Shown here: positions 16,843 to 27,024 of the stretch, in pieces | Numbering within the stretch: position 1 is the stretch's first letter | Layout of the letters: the number at the start of each line of letters is the position of its first letter | Assembly: GCF_014196455.1 (NCBI RefSeq) | Contig: NZ_JACIDS010000002.1 | Coordinates: 496,001 to 560,000 of the forward strand | Reading direction: 5' to 3' | Source: Kaistia hirudinis | Lineage (GTDB): Bacteria; Pseudomonadota; Alphaproteobacteria; Rhizobiales; Kaistiaceae | DNA length: 64,000 nucleotides | Notes under the pieces: generated by a model | What the model saw: only the letters and a program-made list of their open reading frames with translations | What the model was told of the DNA's origin: nothing | Databases searched by the model: none | Position numbers and translations under genes: made by a program

Positions 16843-17559
16843 TCAGAGCACGATGACCTTGGTGCCGACCTTCACGCGTTCGTAGAGGTCTGACACGTCC
16901 TCGTTGCGCATGCGGATGCAGCCGGAGGATACGGCGCGGCCGATCGTCCAGGGCTCGCTGGTGCCATGGATGCGGTAGAGCGACGAGCCGAGATACATGG
17001 CGCGTGCGCCGAGCGGGTTCTGCGGTCCGCCCTTCATCGAGACCGGCAGGATGCGGCCACGCTTGCGCTCACGGGCGCGCATTTCCGGCGGCGGCGTCCA
17101 GGTCGGCCATTCCGCCTTGCGCGTGATCGTGCGCGTGCCGGCCCATTCGAAGCCCGGCCGTCCGACGCCGACGCCATAGCGCCGGGCCGTGCCACCGGCC
17201 TCGACCAGGTAGAGATAGCGCGCATCCGTATCGATCACGATCGTGCCCGGCTTGTGCGGGCCGTCATAGGAGACCGTGGTCGGCAGGAAAGCGGGATCGG
17301 TCGCGCGGCCGGTCTGGGCCTGCTGCGGCTGGGGCTTGGCCGCCTGGCCGCCGAACAGCTTCTGGAACAGGCTCGGCGAAGCCGATGCCGTCTGGACGCG
17401 CGGCGCGCGGCTGCCGGCCGGAAACTGCAGCAGCCAGGGACTGTTGAGATCCGGGCTCAGCATGACGGGCGTCCGGGCGACATAGCGATCGTTCGAGGCG
17501 GCCGCGGCCGGCTCGACGAGGACGGCCGCGATGGTCGCGGCGAGGACGAGTTTTCGCAT
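16843..17559 (-). CDS. L,D-transpeptidase (YkuD), copy B
   Basis: 238 residues: signal peptide (MRKLVLAATIAAVLVEPAAA), a Q/P/A-rich spacer (about 70-90), then the same YkuD domain as copy A. Shared blocks include RKAEWPTWTPPPEMRARERK and GRILPVSM, plus GGPQNPLGARAMYL and HGTSEPWTIG with SSGCIRM. The longer spacer and a missing four-to-five-residue insert after AMYL distinguish it from copy A. A tandem duplication is likely. The upstream 240 bases to the divergent tag gene contain no motif I recognise. Confidence 0.93.
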   Translation of the reverse strand: MRKLVLAATIAAVLVEPAAAASNDRYVARTPVMLSPDLNSPWLLQFPAGSRAPRVQTASASPSLFQKLFGGQAAKPQPQQAQTGRATDPAFLPTTVSYDGPHKPGTIVIDTDARYLYLVEAGGTARRYGVGVGRPGFEWAGTRTITRKAEWPTWTPPPEMRARERKRGRILPVSMKGGPQNPLGARAMYLGSSLYRIHGTSEPWTIGRAVSSGCIRMRNEDVSDLYERVKVGTKVIVL

Positions 17560-17799
17560 GGACGGACTCGGGATCAGGGCGTCGTGCGACATCGGCGAAC
17601 GGGGCGGCGACTCGCAACGCCACATCAGCCTCCGCCCCACGCGAATCCTCGCCCGCGCGCACCAAGAAAGGGTGAACGACCCCTCAAGGCGGATGGGTAT
17701 GGTGAATGAACTGTAAAGGCCGGGCCGGCGCGCCGCCTCTTGCGAAACCGCCAGGGCCGGGCTAACCAGTTTCGGAACAAACAATGAACAGAGGCTCGA

Positions 17800-18435
17800 A
17801 TGGATCTTCCGAGCGGGTTGAAGCTGGGTTCCGACGGCAAGTGCCGGTGCTGGTGGTCGCATGGCGACGCGGAATATGAGGCCTATCACGACCGCGAATG
17901 GGGCCGCCCGGTGGTCGAGGATCGCCGACTGTTCGAGAAGCTCTGCCTCGAAGGCTTCCAGTCAGGCTTGTCCTGGCTCACGATCCTCAGGAAGCGCGAG
18001 AATTTCCGCCGCGCCTTCGCCGCCTTCGATCCGGCCGCCGTGGCGGCATTCGACGAGCGCGATGTGGAGCGGCTGCTAGCGGATGCCGGGATCGTGCGCC
18101 ATCGCGGCAAGATCGTCTCGACGATCAACAATGCCCGCCGAGCGCTCGACCTGATCGCCAGCGAAGGCTCGCTCGCCGCCTATATCTGGCGCTTCGAGCC
18201 GCCGGCGTCCGAGCGGCCGCAGGTCTTCGACCATGCGAGCCTCGTCGCGATGCCGACGTCGCCGACCTCGGTCCGCCTGTCGAAGGATCTGAAGAAGCGT
18301 GGCTGGTCCTTCGTCGGACCCACAACGGTCTACGCCTTCATGCAGGCGATGGGCCTGGTCAACGACCACCTCGAAGGGTGCCATTGCCGGGCGGAGATCG
18401 AGGCGCTGCGCGCCGCCGCCGTCATTCCGCGCTGA
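17800..18435 (+). CDS. tag: DNA-3-methyladenine glycosylase I
   Basis: 211 residues of the Tag family, which excises 3-methyladenine from alkylated DNA. Family blocks are clear: CRCWWSHGDAEYEAYHDREW with zinc ligands near the N-terminus, LFEKLCLEGFQSGLSWLTIL, KRENFRRAFAAFD, and the C-terminal GWSFVGPTTVYAFMQAMGLV with NDHLEGCHCR. The length is slightly above E. coli Tag. It is monocistronic, convergent with the small ORF at 18489. Confidence 0.95.
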   Translation: MDLPSGLKLGSDGKCRCWWSHGDAEYEAYHDREWGRPVVEDRRLFEKLCLEGFQSGLSWLTILRKRENFRRAFAAFDPAAVAAFDERDVERLLADAGIVRHRGKIVSTINNARRALDLIASEGSLAAYIWRFEPPASERPQVFDHASLVAMPTSPTSVRLSKDLKKRGWSFVGPTTVYAFMQAMGLVNDHLEGCHCRAEIEALRAAAVIPR

Positions 18436-18488
18436 AGCGCGGTGAGATCCGGGTGGGCGCGCGAAACGCGCCGCGACGGCCTCTCGGA

Positions 18489-18644
18489 TCAGTAGCCGAA
18501 GCGATCCCGGCGCTGGCGCGCGAAGCGGCGGTGGATCATCTCCACCTCGATCTGGTCGCCGGCCTGGCTCAGCGCCTCGGCTTCCGGATCGTAGTTCACG
18601 TAGTTCTTCCAGCTCTGACGAAGGCTCTTCAGGGTCGGGAACAT
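18489..18644 (-). CDS. Small basic hypothetical protein (possibly DUF3563-like)
   Basis: 51 residues beginning MFPTLKSLRQSWKNYVNYD and ending FARQRRDRFGY, with a central acidic stretch. GAGAGG upstream of the ATG at 18644 gives a good start. The layout (aromatic/basic start, acidic middle, basic end) recalls short DUF3563-type proteins of alphaproteobacteria, but the match is weak. Function unknown. Confidence 0.55.
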   Translation of the reverse strand: MFPTLKSLRQSWKNYVNYDPEAEALSQAGDQIEVEMIHRRFARQRRDRFGY

Positions 18645-18767
18645 CGTTTCATCCTCTCGTCGGATGCGCATCGGCGCATCGCCATGAGAGAAAGCTAGTA
18701 TCGTTATGCCGCGATGCAAAATGCCTTCTTCGCATCGCAGCAATGCACTTAGCGCATAGGCGGCGTA

Positions 18768-19754
18768 TCAGCCGCCATTGTGCCCGTCGAGACGGCCGAG
18801 CAGGCGCGAGGTCAGGGGACTCATGGACGAGAAGACCATATCGAGCTTCTCGACCGTCACCAGACGGGCGCCGGCGCCGGTACGGAGCCATTCCGCACAC
18901 GCATAGACCTTGGCCGCCGCGCAGTGGAGCGTCAGTGGGCCGGCTGGGGTGCCGAACGGTGCGGTCGCGCCGAAGCGGTCGAGCGCCACGAGCGCGGCGC
19001 CTTCCGGATCGGCGACATCGGCCCGGATCTGCCGTAGCGACCGGCCGGCGGCCTCCGCCTCGATCCGGTCGAGGATGGTGCGAAGCGCGCCGCGCGCCGC
19101 GCCGCTCCAATGGGTGGCGAGGCTCGCCACGATATGCGCCTCGGAACGCAGGATCACGCCGTCCGCGATGACCTTGAGCGCGTTGGCCGCCAGCGTCGAG
19201 CCGGTCGTCGTGATGTCGACGATGAGGTCCGCGGCCCCGGAGGCCGGCGCGCCCTCGGTCGCGCCGAGGCTCTCGACGATGCGGTAATCCGCGATGCCGT
19301 GCTCGGCGAAGAAGCGCCGCGTCAGGTTGACATATTTGGTCGCGACGGTGAGCCAGCGGCCATGGCGCTGGCGGAAGCCCGCGGCCACGTCGTCGAGATC
19401 GGCCATGGTGCGGACGTCGATCCACGCCTCGGGCACGGCGACGACGACATCGGCATGGCCGAAGCCGAGCGGCAGGACGAGGTCGAGCCGATCCGCGAAA
19501 TCGGGCACCTCTTCTTCGACGAGATCGCGCCCGGTGATGCCGAGATGCACCGAGCCGGCGGCGAGCTCGCGTGTGATCTCCGACGCCGAGAGATAGGCGA
19601 TCTCGACGTCGCCGAGCCCGGCGATCCGTCCGCGATAGGAGCGCTCGCTGCCGGATTGCTGCACGGGCAGGCCGGCGCGGGTGAAGAAGGCGTTGGCGTT
19701 TTCCTGCAGCCGGCCCTTGGAGGGCACGGCCAGGACGAGCGGGGCGTCGGTCAT
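18768..19754 (-). CDS. hisG: ATP phosphoribosyltransferase catalytic subunit
   Basis: 328 residues. It performs the first step of histidine synthesis, joining ATP and PRPP. The sequence shows [18 protein letters not shown] at the start and the PRPP loop region [20 protein letters not shown]. It is longer than the ~230-residue short form, as in some Bradyrhizobium-like relatives, yet a hisZ gene lies directly upstream with a 4-base overlap, so it should function as the HisG-HisZ complex. The C-terminal ~100 residues (from about 220) lack an obvious match to the long-form regulatory domain by eye. Confidence 0.93.
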   Translation of the reverse strand: MTDAPLVLAVPSKGRLQENANAFFTRAGLPVQQSGSERSYRGRIAGLGDVEIAYLSASEITRELAAGSVHLGITGRDLVEEEVPDFADRLDLVLPLGFGHADVVVAVPEAWIDVRTMADLDDVAAGFRQRHGRWLTVATKYVNLTRRFFAEHGIADYRIVESLGATEGAPASGAADLIVDITTTGSTLAANALKVIADGVILRSEAHIVASLATHWSGAARGALRTILDRIEAEAAGRSLRQIRADVADPEGAALVALDRFGATAPFGTPAGPLTLHCAAAKVYACAEWLRTGAGARLVTVEKLDMVFSSMSPLTSRLLGRLDGHNGG

Positions 19755-20860
19755 GCGCTCACTCCCTTGACGCGATCGAGCCAGAGCGCGAAGCCGACGG
19801 CCGGAACGGCCGCCCGCGCGCCGAGCGCCGGCAGCAGCCGGTCATAGCGCCCGCCGCCGACCACCGGACCCGCCGGGAAGGCCGGATCGTGGATTTCGAA
19901 GACGAAGCCGGAATAGTAATCGAGCCGGCGGCCGAAATCGGCGGAGAAGGCGAGCTTCGAAAGATCGATGCCACGCCGCGCTAACCCTTCGGCCCGCTTC
20001 TCGAAGCCTTCGAGCGCCGCGTCGATGCCGAGCTTCTCGTCGGTCGAGAGTGTCTTCAGCGCCGCGAGCGCACCGTCGGGCGTGCCGGAGATCGCGCGGA
20101 AACGCGCGATCACGCTCGTCGCGCGCGCGTCGAGACCGCCGCCGGCGGCGAGCGAGGATTGCTCGAGGAAGCGGTCGGCGATCTCCCCCGGCGTGCGGCC
20201 GCCGATCGACTTGATGCCCGCGATCGACAGCAAATCCTCGACGACGCTGTGCGCGGCGTCGTGATCGGCGCCGTCGAGCGCGGCGAGGAAGCCGGCATGG
20301 GCGGGCGCATCGCTGGCGCGGTCGGCCGAAAGGCGCGCGAGCGTCGCGTCGAGCCGGGCGCCGTCGCCGAAGGCGCGCGCCAGCCGCCGCTTCCACGGCG
20401 CGGCGATGCCGAGCGCGTCGATGACGGCGGAAAAGAGCAGCGAGTCGCCGACCCGCACATCCGGCTCCGACAGCCCATAGAGCGCGGCGGAGTCGAGCGC
20501 GAGCGCCAGCACGTCGGCATCGGCGGTGATGCGGTCCGTGCGGCCGAGCGATTCGACGCCGGCCTGCAGGAATTCGCCGATCTGACCGGGCCGGTGACGG
20601 AAGACCGGGCCGATATAGGCATAATCGGCCATGCGATGCGCATCGCCGGTCGAGAGATGGTGCATGCAGACGGGGATGGTGAATTCGGGTCGGAGGCACA
20701 ATTCGCGCCCGTCCGAACCGGTCGTCATATAGAGCCGGCGGCGCAGATCCTCGCCCGCGACCTCGAGGAAGATCGACGCATCGGACAGGATCGGCGGCTC
20801 GACGAAGCGATAGCCGGCCTCCGAAAGCAGGATGCGCAGCGGCGTGGTGTCGACGCTCAT
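19751..20860 (-). CDS. hisZ: ATP phosphoribosyltransferase regulatory subunit
   Basis: A 369-residue class II aminoacyl-tRNA-synthetase-like protein without aminoacylation function. It resembles HisS in the core ([20 protein letters not shown], then [12 protein letters not shown] and GGGRYDRLL) and activates short-form HisG. It overlaps hisS by 4 bases upstream and hisG by 4 bases downstream, so all three are translationally coupled. Confidence 0.93.
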   Translation of the reverse strand: MSVDTTPLRILLSEAGYRFVEPPILSDASIFLEVAGEDLRRRLYMTTGSDGRELCLRPEFTIPVCMHHLSTGDAHRMADYAYIGPVFRHRPGQIGEFLQAGVESLGRTDRITADADVLALALDSAALYGLSEPDVRVGDSLLFSAVIDALGIAAPWKRRLARAFGDGARLDATLARLSADRASDAPAHAGFLAALDGADHDAAHSVVEDLLSIAGIKSIGGRTPGEIADRFLEQSSLAAGGGLDARATSVIARFRAISGTPDGALAALKTLSTDEKLGIDAALEGFEKRAEGLARRGIDLSKLAFSADFGRRLDYYSGFVFEIHDPAFPAGPVVGGGRYDRLLPALGARAAVPAVGFALWLDRVKGVSA

Positions 20861-22434
20861 GCGCGTGCCCCCTCGATGATGCCCCGCACGGCAGCGACGA
20901 GTTCGGCTTCCGGAACCTCGAACTGGCCCGGTCGCTCCTCGCGCCAGGCGGCATTGTCGCTGACGGATGCGGCCGCAGCCTTGCCGGCGGCGAGATCCTT
21001 GATCTGCACGACGCCCTTGGCCAGTTCGTCGCCGCCCTGGATGATGACGCAGGGGCTGTTGCGGCGGTCGGCATATTTGAGCTGCGCCTTGGGGCCAGAG
21101 CCGCCGAGATAGAGCTCGGCGCGGATGCCCGCGTCGCGCAGCGCCTTCACCATGCGCTGATAATCGCCCATGCGGTCGCGGTCGAACACGGTCACGACGA
21201 CCGGACCCGCCTCGGCCTCGACCGAAATCTCGCCGAGCGCCGACAGCGCCGCCATCAGCCGCGAAACGCCGATCGAGAAGCCGGTCGCCGGCACGGGCTC
21301 GGAGCGGAAGCGCCCGACCAGCCCGTCATAGCGCCCGCCGCCACCGACCGAGCCGAACCGCGCCGGCTGGCCATCATCGTTCACGGTCTCGAACAGCAAC
21401 TCGGCTTCGAAGACCGGGCCGGTGTAATATTCGAGGCCGCGGACGACGGAGGGACTGATCCGGACTCGCTTCGTTCCATAGCCGGCAGATTTCAGCAGAG
21501 CCGCGATTTCCCTCAATTCGGCGAGACCTTGCCGACCCGATTCGGATCGGCTGAGGATCACCTCCCACTCGTCGAGCACCAGTGAATTGAGAACGACGCT
21601 ACTTGCATCGCCTGCCTTGACCACTTCGTCGTCATCCGCAGCGTCAAATCGTGCGGCGTCTTGGAGCGAGACGATGTGCTTCTCGTCGGCGCCGACAACT
21701 TGGAGGAGTTCGATAATCTGGGCCTCGTCGAGGTCCGCCCCCTTGGTGAAGTCGCCGCTCTCGTCTTTACGTCCGGCACCCAGAAGAAGCCGCACTCCTT
21801 CCACACCGAATTTGTCGAGCTTATCGATCGCCCGGAGCACCGTGAGTCGTTGGCTCGCCTTGTCCTCGCCAGCCAGCCCGATGGCCTCCATGACGCCGTC
21901 GAGCACCTTGCGGTTGTTCACGCGGATGACGTACTGGCCGCGCGGGATCCCGAGCGCCTCCAGCGTATCGGCCATCATCATGCACATCTCGGCATCGGCG
22001 GCCGGGGAGGCGGCGCCGACCGTGTCGGCGTCGAACTGCATGAACTGGCGGAAGCGGCCGGGGCCGGGCTTTTCGTTGCGGAAGACCCAGCCGGCGCGAT
22101 AGCTGCGATAGGGCTTCGGCAGCGCCTCGAAATTCTCGGCGACATAGCGGGCGAGCGGCGCGGTGAGGTCATAGCGCAGCGACAGCCACTGCTCGTCATC
22201 GTCCTGGAACGAGAACACGCCCTCGTTCGGCCGGTCCTGGTCGGGCAGGAACTTGCCGAGCGCGTCGGTGTATTCGATCAGCGGCGTCTCGACCGGCTCG
22301 AAGCCATAGCGCTCATAGACCTCGCGAATCGTGGCGAGCATCTTTTCGCTGGCCTTGATCTGCCCGGCATGGCGGTCGACGAGCCCGCGCGGCAACCGCG
22401 CCTTCAAGGCATGCGTCTTCTTCGTCTCGGCCAT
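20857..22434 (-). CDS. hisS: Histidyl-tRNA synthetase
   Basis: 525 residues. Class II motifs are present: motif 2 around [20 protein letters not shown], the histidine A box region [14 protein letters not shown], motif 3 near [13 protein letters not shown], and a C-terminal anticodon-binding domain (from about residue 415). A long insert of the alphaproteobacterial type lies at residues about 200-300. The segment at about 21480-21720 has lower G+C and less biased codons than the rest of the gene. ATG 22434 is chosen because upstream sequence is proline/arginine-rich shadow. First gene of hisS-hisZ-hisG. Confidence 0.95.
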   Translation of the reverse strand: MAETKKTHALKARLPRGLVDRHAGQIKASEKMLATIREVYERYGFEPVETPLIEYTDALGKFLPDQDRPNEGVFSFQDDDEQWLSLRYDLTAPLARYVAENFEALPKPYRSYRAGWVFRNEKPGPGRFRQFMQFDADTVGAASPAADAEMCMMMADTLEALGIPRGQYVIRVNNRKVLDGVMEAIGLAGEDKASQRLTVLRAIDKLDKFGVEGVRLLLGAGRKDESGDFTKGADLDEAQIIELLQVVGADEKHIVSLQDAARFDAADDDEVVKAGDASSVVLNSLVLDEWEVILSRSESGRQGLAELREIAALLKSAGYGTKRVRISPSVVRGLEYYTGPVFEAELLFETVNDDGQPARFGSVGGGGRYDGLVGRFRSEPVPATGFSIGVSRLMAALSALGEISVEAEAGPVVVTVFDRDRMGDYQRMVKALRDAGIRAELYLGGSGPKAQLKYADRRNSPCVIIQGGDELAKGVVQIKDLAAGKAAAASVSDNAAWREERPGQFEVPEAELVAAVRGIIEGARA

Positions 22435-22548
22435 GGTTCGGATCCCGTCTTGGCGCCCCCCGCTTGGAGCGGTGCGTGTCGTACCGCATCGGCACCCCAT
22501 GGGGCAACCTTGCGGGCGGAATCGGGCGGAGGTGCCGTGCGCGCCAAC

Positions 22549-22575
22549 AAAAAGGGGCCGCCCGAAGGCGGCCCC
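22549..22575 (-). terminator. Intrinsic terminator of doxX-like gene
   Basis: On the minus strand GGGGCCGCC-TTCG-GGCGGCCCC forms a perfect 9-bp stem with a stable tetraloop followed by TTTTT. It lies 46 bases beyond the DoxX stop, a textbook Rho-independent terminator. Confidence 0.9.
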
Positions 22576-22620
22576 GAAGCGCTTGGGAGGAAGCGCTGGA
22601 CGATCGTTGTCGTCGGTCGA

Positions 22621-23088
22621 TCAGAACGAGCGGCCGAGCGCGGCGTCGACCGAATACTTGTTGCCGCCGCGGAACACGAAATAGAGCGTCAGGAAGAACC
22701 ACAGGCCCGCATATTCGAAGCCGCCCGAGGCCATGAAGAAGCCGGCGCCGGCATGGACGGAGAGCACGGCGACCGCGAGGAGGATCGTCAGCGCGACAGC
22801 GGCCGGGCGGGTGAAGAGGCCGATCGCGAGCAGGATGCCGCCGACGAACTCGGCGAGGCCGGCGATGACGGCGAGCGGAACCGCCGGCTCGAGGCCGACC
22901 GAGGAGAAGAACTGCGCCGTGCCGCCGATGCCGTAGCCGCCGAAGAGGCCAAACAGCTTCTGCGCGCCATGCGGCACCATCCAGGCGCCGGCGACGAAGC
23001 GCAGCAGCGCCTCGAACACCGGGGTGGCGCCGGCATAGAGCCCGCCGAGAGCGGGAACATAGAGCTTGGAGGAGGTAACGTCGGACAT
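22621..23088 (-). CDS. DoxX family membrane protein
   Basis: 155 residues with four hydrophobic segments, including LLRFVAGAWMVPHGAQKLFG, then LAVIAGLAEFVGGILLAIGL and AAVALTILLAVAVLSVHAG. This is the DoxX pattern. Members are small inner-membrane proteins, sometimes linked to redox or thiol stress; the exact role here is unknown. GGAG before the ATG at 23088 fixes the start. A strong terminator follows. Confidence 0.88.
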   Translation of the reverse strand: MSDVTSSKLYVPALGGLYAGATPVFEALLRFVAGAWMVPHGAQKLFGLFGGYGIGGTAQFFSSVGLEPAVPLAVIAGLAEFVGGILLAIGLFTRPAAVALTILLAVAVLSVHAGAGFFMASGGFEYAGLWFFLTLYFVFRGGNKYSVDAALGRSF

Positions 23089-23229
23089 CGTTGGAACTCC
23101 GGGAGGAATTTGATGAGGCCGGAATACAGCATTCCGATTGTCACCGTAACCTGCCCGAAGCTCCACACACTGTTCACCTCAGATGCACAATCGCGCGATT
23201 GCCGCGATGGACAGCGCATCTATTTCGCC

Positions 23230-24981
23230 TCAGGCCGGCACGGCGGTCGTGCCTTGCTCCTCGACAAGGCGATGCGCTCCGCTCTCGGTTGCGACCAGCT
23301 TGAGGAAGCGCTCGTGCAGCGGCGTCAGGCTGGAGCGATGGCCGATCGAGACGATCGTCGTATCGGGCAGGCGTTCGCTGATCATGCGATAGATCCGCGC
23401 CTCGGCCGCCTCGTCCAGTGCGCTGGTGGCCTCGTCGAGCAGCAGCCAGTCGGGCTTGGCAAGCAGGGCACGGGCAACCGCGATGCGCTGCTGCTCGCCG
23501 CCTGAAAGGCGATTGCCCCAATTGGCGACCTCGTCCAGATCGCCTTCGAGCCGCGCAAGCCCGACCGCGCCGAGGGCGTCGAGCGCCTCCTCGCGGCTGA
23601 TCGCGTCGGCTTCACGCGGATAGGCGAGGGCGGCGCGCAGCGAGCCGAGCGGCATGTAGACATTCTGCGGCAGGATGAGCAGGTCGGCGCCCTTGGGAAT
23701 GTGTACGCCGCCGCTGCCATAGGGCCAGATGCCGCCGAGCGAGCGGAAGAGGCTGGTCTTGCCTGATCCGGACGGCCCGGTGACGAGCACCCGCTCGCGC
23801 GGGCTCAGCGTCAGATCGGAGACCTCGACGATCTCGCGCCCATCCGGCAGGCGGACGACGAGGTTCTGGATCGAAAGCGTGTCGGGCGCGCTGTCAGGCG
23901 ACAGCAGGGGTCCCTGAGCACGCGCACCACTGGCACTCTCGATGCTCGCCTCGAAATCGTCGAGACGGTCGACGACCGACTTCCACTCGGCCAGCGAGGC
24001 GTAATAGTCGACAAAGAAGGAAAAGGCGCCCTGCACTGTACCGAAAGCGCTGGCGACCTGCATGATCCGTCCCATTTCCGAACCACCAAAGAAATAGGCA
24101 GGGCCGATCAGAATGAAAGGAACGATGACGGATATCTGACCGAAGCTGGCCGTGAAGAAGGTCAGCTTCTTTGTGCGATTCATGATGTCGATATAGTTGC
24201 CGACAACTTTGCCGAATCGATGCTGAAGCGTGGACCGCTCTGCCGGCTCGCCCTTGAGCAGGGCGATCTCCTCGGCATTCTCCCGGTTTCGCACCAGAGC
24301 AAAACGGAAGTCGGCTTCGTAGCGCTGCTGGTCATAGTTCAGCCGGACGAGCGGCCGGCCGATCTTGTGCGTCAAGACCGTGCCGATGACCGAATAGATG
24401 AAGGCGACGATCACCAGATAGCCGGGAATGGAATAGGTCTGGCCGAACATGATGAGCGGGACTTCGGCGGAGAGCGTCCAGAGGATCGCTACGAACGTCA
24501 CGAGCGTCACGATTTGTCCGAGCAGGGCGACGGCGGTGGAGAGAGCGCCATCGACGAACCGGCCCGTATCGTCCGCTATTCGCTGGTCCGGATTGTCGGC
24601 CGGATTGCCAGCCAGACGCATGCGGTAGTGAGTACCGCCTGACAACCATTCGCCCAGATACTTGCCGGTCAGCCACCGTCTCCAACGAATTGACAGCCAC
24701 TGGTTCAAGTAGAGTCGATAGACCGCCGAGATGATGGATAGGCCGGCGATCCAGCTAAAAACAAAAAATAGCTGATGCTTGAACTCGTCCCAATTTTTCT
24801 GCTGGAGTGCAGTATAGAAGTCATTTTGCCAGCTGTTGTACTGTACATCGAGCCAGACTGCGAAAAGCCGGAGCGCTATGATCACGGCGAGCAACCCGAC
24901 CGCGAAACGCATTTCCGACGAACGGAAATACGGCACCGCGATCCGCCACACCGTGACGATCGCCTCTTTCAGTTTCTGCAT
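23230..24981 (-). CDS. ABC transporter with fused membrane and ATPase domains (SbmA/BacA-related)
   Basis: 583 residues. The N-terminal ~330 form a six-TM domain of the SbmA/BacA-like type (WLDVQYNSWQNDFYTALQQK, then LSIRWRRWLTGKYLGEWL and NPDQRIADD). The C-terminal ATPase has Walker A GPSGSGKTS, signature LSGGEQQRIAVARAL and Walker B LLLDEATSALDE. Relatives import peptides, cobalamin or move very long-chain acyl groups; BacA-like proteins matter in rhizobial hosts. The substrate here is unknown. The 205 bases upstream, to the next gene, show no clear motif. Confidence 0.92.
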   Translation of the reverse strand: MQKLKEAIVTVWRIAVPYFRSSEMRFAVGLLAVIIALRLFAVWLDVQYNSWQNDFYTALQQKNWDEFKHQLFFVFSWIAGLSIISAVYRLYLNQWLSIRWRRWLTGKYLGEWLSGGTHYRMRLAGNPADNPDQRIADDTGRFVDGALSTAVALLGQIVTLVTFVAILWTLSAEVPLIMFGQTYSIPGYLVIVAFIYSVIGTVLTHKIGRPLVRLNYDQQRYEADFRFALVRNRENAEEIALLKGEPAERSTLQHRFGKVVGNYIDIMNRTKKLTFFTASFGQISVIVPFILIGPAYFFGGSEMGRIMQVASAFGTVQGAFSFFVDYYASLAEWKSVVDRLDDFEASIESASGARAQGPLLSPDSAPDTLSIQNLVVRLPDGREIVEVSDLTLSPRERVLVTGPSGSGKTSLFRSLGGIWPYGSGGVHIPKGADLLILPQNVYMPLGSLRAALAYPREADAISREEALDALGAVGLARLEGDLDEVANWGNRLSGGEQQRIAVARALLAKPDWLLLDEATSALDEAAEARIYRMISERLPDTTIVSIGHRSSLTPLHERFLKLVATESGAHRLVEEQGTTAVPA

Positions 24982-25187
24982 GGATGACTCCGTCCGGCCG
25001 AGGACACTTCGCTCTGCCCACGACTATGGGAAAGCCGTCCTGTCGGCGGGATTGCCGCAACATTACCGGAAGATGACAGATCGGATGACGGTCGGATATT
25101 CCACGCATCAGCGCGTGCAAACACGACAATGCGCGCCGCTTGGGCGCGCATGTCAGATTTGGGTCTGGATGATGCTCGGGTGGCGGT

Positions 25188-25802
25188 TCAGAACGGCCAG
25201 AGCTTCGAGAGGTTGAACTTGCCCTCGGTCTTGTCCGGCTCCTTCATCGGAGCGTTCGGATCCGGCGCACGATAGGCGACCGGCGGCTCGGTCAGATATT
25301 TGCGCGTCGGGTTGCCGTTGGCATCATAGGAGCCCGTCTTGCCCTTGTGCAGCGCGTCCCAGGCCTGCTTGCCCTCGGCCCGGGTCTGCTCCGTCGATTC
25401 GTTCGTGGCGACGTCATAGGACGTCTTGCCCTTGGGCAGGATGAAGTTCGGGATCGGGCTGTTGGCGGCGGCCTGCGCTTCGGCGGCGGCCTTCTGGCGG
25501 CGCTGCTCGTCCGGATCCTTGGGCCAGTTCGGATCATTGGCGACGGAGGCGGTGGCCTCGGGTGCCGAGCCGGGCGGGGGCAGGGCGGTCGATTTCGGCG
25601 CCACGATGCCGCCGCGCGGCTTGTAGTCGATCGGCGGCTTCTCGTCGCTGCCGAGCGAGGCGAGCGACATCACGTCCTTGAGCGTCTGTTCCTCGGCGGA
25701 AACGCCTGTGCCGTAGGTCGTGCCCGAGCAGCCCGCGAGCCCGAGAAGGGCGGCGGAACCGACGATCAGTGCAAGCTTACGTTGGACGGGCGAGACGGCC
25801 AT
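25188..25802 (-). CDS. Outer-membrane-type lipoprotein, unknown function
   Basis: 204 residues with a lipoprotein signal peptide ending in the lipobox LAGC (about residue 24). The mature part is proline/alanine/lysine-rich and probably largely disordered, with a region of lysines and glutamines (DEQRRQKAAAEAQAAANSPI). Without an aspartate at +2 it is expected to go to the outer membrane. It looks like a conserved Hyphomicrobiales lipoprotein, but I cannot name the family. It lies upstream of the ABC gene on the same strand, 206 bases away. Confidence 0.75.
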   Translation of the reverse strand: MAVSPVQRKLALIVGSAALLGLAGCSGTTYGTGVSAEEQTLKDVMSLASLGSDEKPPIDYKPRGGIVAPKSTALPPPGSAPEATASVANDPNWPKDPDEQRRQKAAAEAQAAANSPIPNFILPKGKTSYDVATNESTEQTRAEGKQAWDALHKGKTGSYDANGNPTRKYLTEPPVAYRAPDPNAPMKEPDKTEGKFNLSKLWPF

Positions 25803-25900
25803 GGTCGACGTGAAACTCCTTGGCGCCCGAATCGGTACGCGGTTATCCCGATCCGGCTATAGGACGCGAACCGGGCAAAAATCCGGCAGGCGCAAAACTT

Positions 25901-26935
25901 CTAGGGGATCGGCATGCCGCGGGCAACAGAAGTTGCCGTGATGGCGGCGTCGAGCGCGGATCCGGGGCCTGCGGAAGCGAGGATCGCCCGGGCGGCGAGC
26001 GAATCGCGGTCCATCTGTTCGATCAGCGCCTCGATCGAGGAAAACCGCTCTTCGCCGCGCAGATAGGCGAAGAAGGTGACGTTGACCTCTTCCCCGTAGA
26101 GGTCTCCCGCGAAATCGAAGACGTGGACCTCGAGCAGCACGGCGCCATTGTCGAAGGTCGGCCGCTTGCCATAGCTCGCAACCGCCGGATAGACGCTGCC
26201 GTCGCGGCGCGTCAGCGTCACGGCATAGATCCCGAGCGCTAGGCCGCATTCGGCCGGCAGGCGGACATTGGCGGTGGGATAGCCGAGCTCGCGCCCGCGC
26301 TTGTCGCCATGCTGCACCGTGCCGGCGACGAACCAGCGATAGCCGAGATCGCGATTGGCGGCGGCGACGTCGCCCTCTTCGAGCGCGCGGCGGATGGCGG
26401 TCGCCGAATGCGGCCGGCCCTCGATGTCGCCGACGGCGCCGACGACGATCGTCTCGAAGCCGAGCCGCCGGCCTTCCGCTTGCAGGTAGGCGGGCGTTCC
26501 CGCGCGATCATGGCCGAACTGGAAATCATGGCCGACCACGACGGCGGCGATGTTGAGATCGCGCACGAGCACATTGGCGACGAAGGCCTCGGCGCTGGTT
26601 TGCGCGAAGGCCGCGTCGAACCGCGCGACGACGATGCCGGAAATCCCGAGCGCGCCGGCAATCCGCGACTTGGCCGGCAGCGGTGTCAGGCGGAAGAACG
26701 GCTCGTTGGGGCGCAGGAGCTGACGGGGGTGCGGCTCGAAGGTCAGGATGAGCGCGGGCACGCCACGCCGCTGCGCCTCACGGCGCGTCGCCTCGAAGAG
26801 CGCGTGGTGGCCGCGATGCATGCCGTCGAAATTGCCGATCGCCAGAATGCCGCCACGGAAGGCGGGCGGCACGGCATCGAGCGGAATCAGCGTCGCTGGG
26901 AGCATGAATCGATCGCGATGAATGGGAGGCTGCAT
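25901..26935 (-). CDS. ribF: Bifunctional riboflavin kinase / FAD synthetase
   Basis: 344 residues. The N-terminal adenylyltransferase domain shows AIGNFDGMHRGHHALF and VVGHDFQFGHDRAGT; the C-terminal flavokinase domain begins near residue 190 with the GRELGYPTANVRLP block. It converts riboflavin to FMN and then FAD. The start is not decided by a Shine-Dalgarno sequence (26935 or 26905). It lies 89 bases downstream of the HAD phosphatase gene and may share its transcript. Confidence 0.94.
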   Translation of the reverse strand: MQPPIHRDRFMLPATLIPLDAVPPAFRGGILAIGNFDGMHRGHHALFEATRREAQRRGVPALILTFEPHPRQLLRPNEPFFRLTPLPAKSRIAGALGISGIVVARFDAAFAQTSAEAFVANVLVRDLNIAAVVVGHDFQFGHDRAGTPAYLQAEGRRLGFETIVVGAVGDIEGRPHSATAIRRALEEGDVAAANRDLGYRWFVAGTVQHGDKRGRELGYPTANVRLPAECGLALGIYAVTLTRRDGSVYPAVASYGKRPTFDNGAVLLEVHVFDFAGDLYGEEVNVTFFAYLRGEERFSSIEALIEQMDRDSLAARAILASAGPGSALDAAITATSVARGMPIP

Positions 26936-27024
26936 CGGTTGGCCGGCGACCCCTTCGGCCTTCTCCGGCTGCGGGCTGCAAACTGACCGCTCGTCGCGTT
27001 CGGGTCAAGCGGGCGCAATGACGC

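Noticed and set aside
18768-20860. hisZ as a second histidyl-tRNA synthetase
   Set aside because: It lacks the complete aminoacylation motifs and is directly coupled to hisG, which fits the HisZ regulatory subunit.
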